This document shows positions 5,440-7,727 of a stretch of DNA of 7,727 nucleotides, in pieces. The DNA comes from Candidatus Omnitrophota bacterium (GTDB lineage: Bacteria; Omnitrophota; Gorgyraeia; JACOVV01). The notes beneath the pieces were generated by a model, which saw only the letters and a program-made list of their open reading frames with translations, was not told the origin of the DNA and did no database searches. A program made the position numbers and the translations under genes. How positions within the stretch are numbered: position 1 is the first letter of the stretch; the number at the start of each line of letters is the position of its first letter. The DNA lies in contig JACOVV010000049.1 in NCBI GenBank assembly GCA_016177145.1, positions 1 to 7,727 of the forward strand. The letters are read 5' to 3'.

Positions 5440-6819
5440 ATGAAGAAACTATGGGGCGGGAGATTCAAAAAAGAGATGCATCCGTTATTATTCAAACTGT
5501 CGGGAAGTCTTTCTTACGATAAGAAGCTGGCACGGTATGATCTTCTTGGAAGCGTCGCGCACGCGAAGATGCTAGGGAGAACAAAAATTATTCCTCCCAA
5601 AGATTCGGCGAGGATTGTCCGCGGATTAGAGTCGCTTTTAAGGGATTTGGAAAAAGGAAAACTTTCACTGTCGGGAAAGTATGAAGACATTCATTCCCTG
5701 ATCCAAGACGCCCTTGATAAAAGGATAGGAGCTGTCGGGCATAAACTGCATACCGCCCGAAGCCGGAATGATCAGGTGACTTTGGACACGCGTCTCTACT
5801 GCCGTGAGGAAGGAAGAAAAATTCAATTGAAGTTAAGAGGCCTCCAGCGGGTTTTTGTGGAGCTGGCAAAGGGGCATGTCGAACATGTTATCCCCGGCTA
5901 CACTCACAGCCAGCACGCGCAGCCGGTCGCTTTGAGCCATCATTTTCTGGCGTACTGCGGCATGCTGGAGAGGGACAAACAGAGGATTGGCGACGCCTTA
6001 AAGCGGATGGACGAGCTCCCTCTGGGGTCCGGGGCGTTAGCGGGGAGTTCGCTTCCGATCGACCGTTTCTATGTCGCCCGGCTGCTCGGATTTTCGCGGG
6101 TTTCGCAAAACAGTCTGGACGCTGTGAGTGACCGGGACTATGTGATCGAGCTTTTATCGACCGTTTCGATTCTGTCGCTTCATTTATCCAGGATGAGCGA
6201 GGAGTTCATTGCCTGGAGCAGCCCTGAGTTCGGATTTCTGGAACTTGACGACGCTTTTTGCACCGGCAGCAGTCTCATGCCGCAGAAAAAGAATCCCGAC
6301 CCGCTGGAATTGATCCGGGGAACGACCGGGAGGATTTACGGCAATCTCGTTTCCGTGCTGGTCACTCTCAAAGGGATTCCGTTGGCGTATAACCGGGATA
6401 TGCAATTGGATAAAGAACCCCTTTTCGACAGCATTGAAAGGATGGAGTTGATTCTGGACATCTTGAGTGAATTGCTTCCAAAGGTCGCTTTTCACGTGCT
6501 CCAGATTGACCGCCAATTGAAAGACGAGGGATTATACGCGGCTGATCTGGTGGAGTACTTGGTCCGGAAAGGAATCGCGTTCAGAGAGGCGCACGATATT
6601 ATCGGGCATCTCATCCGGGATTCGCTGGAACTGGGGAAGCGGCTTTCTGACCGGCCTTTATCGGATTTCAGGAAAATCTGCCCCAGGTTTGAAAAAGATG
6701 TTTATAATCTGATGGATCCTTACCGGTCGGTTGATTCCAAGAACGTTGTCGGCGGCACCGCCAGAAACCGCGTGCGCCAGCAGATCCAGCGATGGGAAAG
6801 AATCTTAAAAAATGCATGA
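5440..6819 (+). CDS. argH: Argininosuccinate lyase ArgH
   Basis: ArgH splits argininosuccinate into arginine and fumarate, the last step of arginine synthesis. It is a cytosolic homotetramer of the fumarase/aspartase superfamily, with active sites built from three subunits. Seen: the N-terminal LWGGRF at 4-9, EDIHSLI at 82-88, HTARSRNDQV at 104-113 (conserved region 1), YTHSQHAQP at 154-162 (region 2, with His156 in the catalytic-base position), and the signature loop GSSLMPQKKNPD at 276-287 (region 3, with the catalytic serine in Ser277-Ser278). Region 2 reads THSQ where THLQ is common, probably harmless. Length 459 aa is normal. The start ATG is supported by AAGGGAG 6 bases upstream and by the family MxKLWGGRF N-terminus. 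It lies 90 bp after argG across a repeat block and overlaps lysA by 8 bp. Confidence 0.97.
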   Translation: MKKLWGGRFKKEMHPLLFKLSGSLSYDKKLARYDLLGSVAHAKMLGRTKIIPPKDSARIVRGLESLLRDLEKGKLSLSGKYEDIHSLIQDALDKRIGAVGHKLHTARSRNDQVTLDTRLYCREEGRKIQLKLRGLQRVFVELAKGHVEHVIPGYTHSQHAQPVALSHHFLAYCGMLERDKQRIGDALKRMDELPLGSGALAGSSLPIDRFYVARLLGFSRVSQNSLDAVSDRDYVIELLSTVSILSLHLSRMSEEFIAWSSPEFGFLELDDAFCTGSSLMPQKKNPDPLELIRGTTGRIYGNLVSVLVTLKGIPLAYNRDMQLDKEPLFDSIERMELILDILSELLPKVAFHVLQIDRQLKDEGLYAADLVEYLVRKGIAFREAHDIIGHLIRDSLELGKRLSDRPLSDFRKICPRFEKDVYNLMDPYRSVDSKNVVGGTARNRVRQQIQRWERILKNA

Positions 6820-7727
6820 GTTCGTTTATAAAAACGGAGAGATGATTTGCGAAAGAGTTTCCTTAGCGCGCGTCGCGCGGGGAGCTGGGACCCCTTGCTA
6901 TGTTTACAGTTTCAGGACATTGACGGAGCATCTCCGGAAATTACAACAGGCGCTTAAGCCGCTTCATCCTCTCATTTGTTTCTCGATGAAGTCGAACTCC
7001 AATTTGGCTCTCTGCAAGGCGCTGGTAGATCATGGAGCGGGGTTGGATATCGTTTCCGGGGGAGAACTCTATCGGGCGTTGAAGACCGGCGCGGACCCGC
7101 GAAAAATCGTCTTCGCCGGAGTTGGAAAGAGCGATGAAGAGATCCAAGAAGCGCTTCGGCGAAAGATTCTTTTTTTTAACATTGAATCGATCCCAGAGCT
7201 GGAGAGGATTAATGAAATCGCAGCGCGAAGGAGAATCATTCCCAATATCGCGCTGAGGGTCAATCCCGATGTGGAATCTTCAACGCACCATTACATTAAA
7301 ACCGGAGTGGGAACGAGCAAATTCGGCCTTGATTTTCAAACGGCGGCAGGCATTTTCAAGGAAAAAAGGAAATATGCTTCTGTCCGGATTACAGGGATTC
7401 ACGTTCATATCGGGTCTCAGATCACGAAAGCGAGGCCGTTTGTGCAAGCGCTTCGCAAAACAGTGGATTTTATCGGCCAATTGAGACGCCAGGGGCATTG
7501 GATTGCATGGCTGAACATCGGCGGCGGCCTCGGGATTATTTACCAGAAGGAAACTCCACTAACCCCTCAGCAGTTTGCCAAGGCGGTCATTCCGATTCTG
7601 AAAGGGAAAGGCCTTCAGATCATTCTGGAACCGGGGCGGTTTATTTCAGGGAACGCCGGGATTTTATTGACACGGGTTCAATATCTCAAAGAGACCCCCT
7701 CCAAGCAATTCGCGATTGTGGATGCCA
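6812..7727 (+). CDS. lysA: Diaminopimelate decarboxylase LysA (3' end missing)
   Basis: LysA decarboxylates meso-diaminopimelate to L-lysine with PLP. It is a cytosolic fold-III enzyme with an alanine-racemase-like barrel. The reading frame is open from ATG 6812 to the window edge, giving 305 codons plus one base of about 410-420 expected. Seen: the N-terminus MHEFVYKNGE typical of the family, CFSMKSNSN at 56-64 with Lys60 as the PLP lysine, HYIKTG at 160-165, HVHIGSQ at 197-203, the phosphate-binding GGGLG at 237-241, and EPGR at 273-276. The C-terminal domain with the catalytic Cys lies beyond the window. The HIGSQ and EPGR motifs favour LysA over ornithine or arginine decarboxylases, though carboxynorspermidine decarboxylase-type relatives share the fold. 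The start overlaps the end of argH by 8 bp with only a weak upstream GGGAAAG, so coupling to argH is likely. An in-frame ATG at 6842 would lose the family N-terminus. Confidence 0.93.
   Translation, partial: MHEFVYKNGEMICERVSLARVARGAGTPCYVYSFRTLTEHLRKLQQALKPLHPLICFSMKSNSNLALCKALVDHGAGLDIVSGGELYRALKTGADPRKIVFAGVGKSDEEIQEALRRKILFFNIESIPELERINEIAARRRIIPNIALRVNPDVESSTHHYIKTGVGTSKFGLDFQTAAGIFKEKRKYASVRITGIHVHIGSQITKARPFVQALRKTVDFIGQLRRQGHWIAWLNIGGGLGIIYQKETPLTPQQFAKAVIPILKGKGLQIILEPGRFISGNAGILLTRVQYLKETPSKQFAIVDA

Noticed and set aside
1..7727. A novel defence, mobile or secondary-metabolite system
   Set aside because: All seven genes are recognisable arginine or lysine biosynthesis enzymes with expected lengths and motifs, and no unexplained coding space remains.

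Overview
The window is one dense, single-strand (+) biosynthetic operon: argJ, argB, argD, argF, argG, argH, then a 3'-truncated lysA. It takes glutamate-derived intermediates through ornithine and citrulline to arginine, and then opens the last step of lysine synthesis. Six genes are complete. lysA is cut by the window edge after 305 codons. No RNA genes, CRISPR, insertion sequences, integrases or toxin/defence genes are visible, and no reading frame on the minus strand looks real.

Layout: positions 1-28 hold a short G-rich heptamer repeat that runs into the 5' end of argJ. From 9 to 5349 five genes are packed with junctions of +2, -11, -4, -4 bp (argJ/argB, argB/argD, argD/argF, argF/argG), so they are probably co-transcribed and translationally coupled. 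The only real gap (5350-5439, 90 bp) separates argG from argH and is filled mostly by tandem and inverted GGGACAGGGTTCA-like repeats. argH then overlaps lysA by 8 bp.

How the genes work together: ArgJ recycles the acetyl group from N-acetylornithine to glutamate, ArgB phosphorylates N-acetylglutamate, and ArgD transaminates the semialdehyde. ArgF, ArgG and ArgH then convert ornithine to citrulline, argininosuccinate and arginine. argC is absent and probably lies just upstream. argA and argE are also absent. ArgJ plus an ArgB with the marks of the arginine-inhibited type fits the cyclic (acetyl-recycling) pathway with feedback at ArgB. LysA decarboxylates meso-diaminopimelate to lysine, and dap genes may follow beyond the window (inference).

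Organism: a bacterium of moderate GC content using the standard code. The gene order argH-lysA and the G-rich intergenic repeats (AGTGGAA-type and CAGGGTTCAGGG-type) remind me of uncultivated Gram-negative lineages such as Omnitrophota or neighbours. This is recollection, not a search result, and is low confidence. I found no sign of a previously undescribed system. The points worth a second look are the two repeat patches and some departures from family consensus in ArgB and ArgD.
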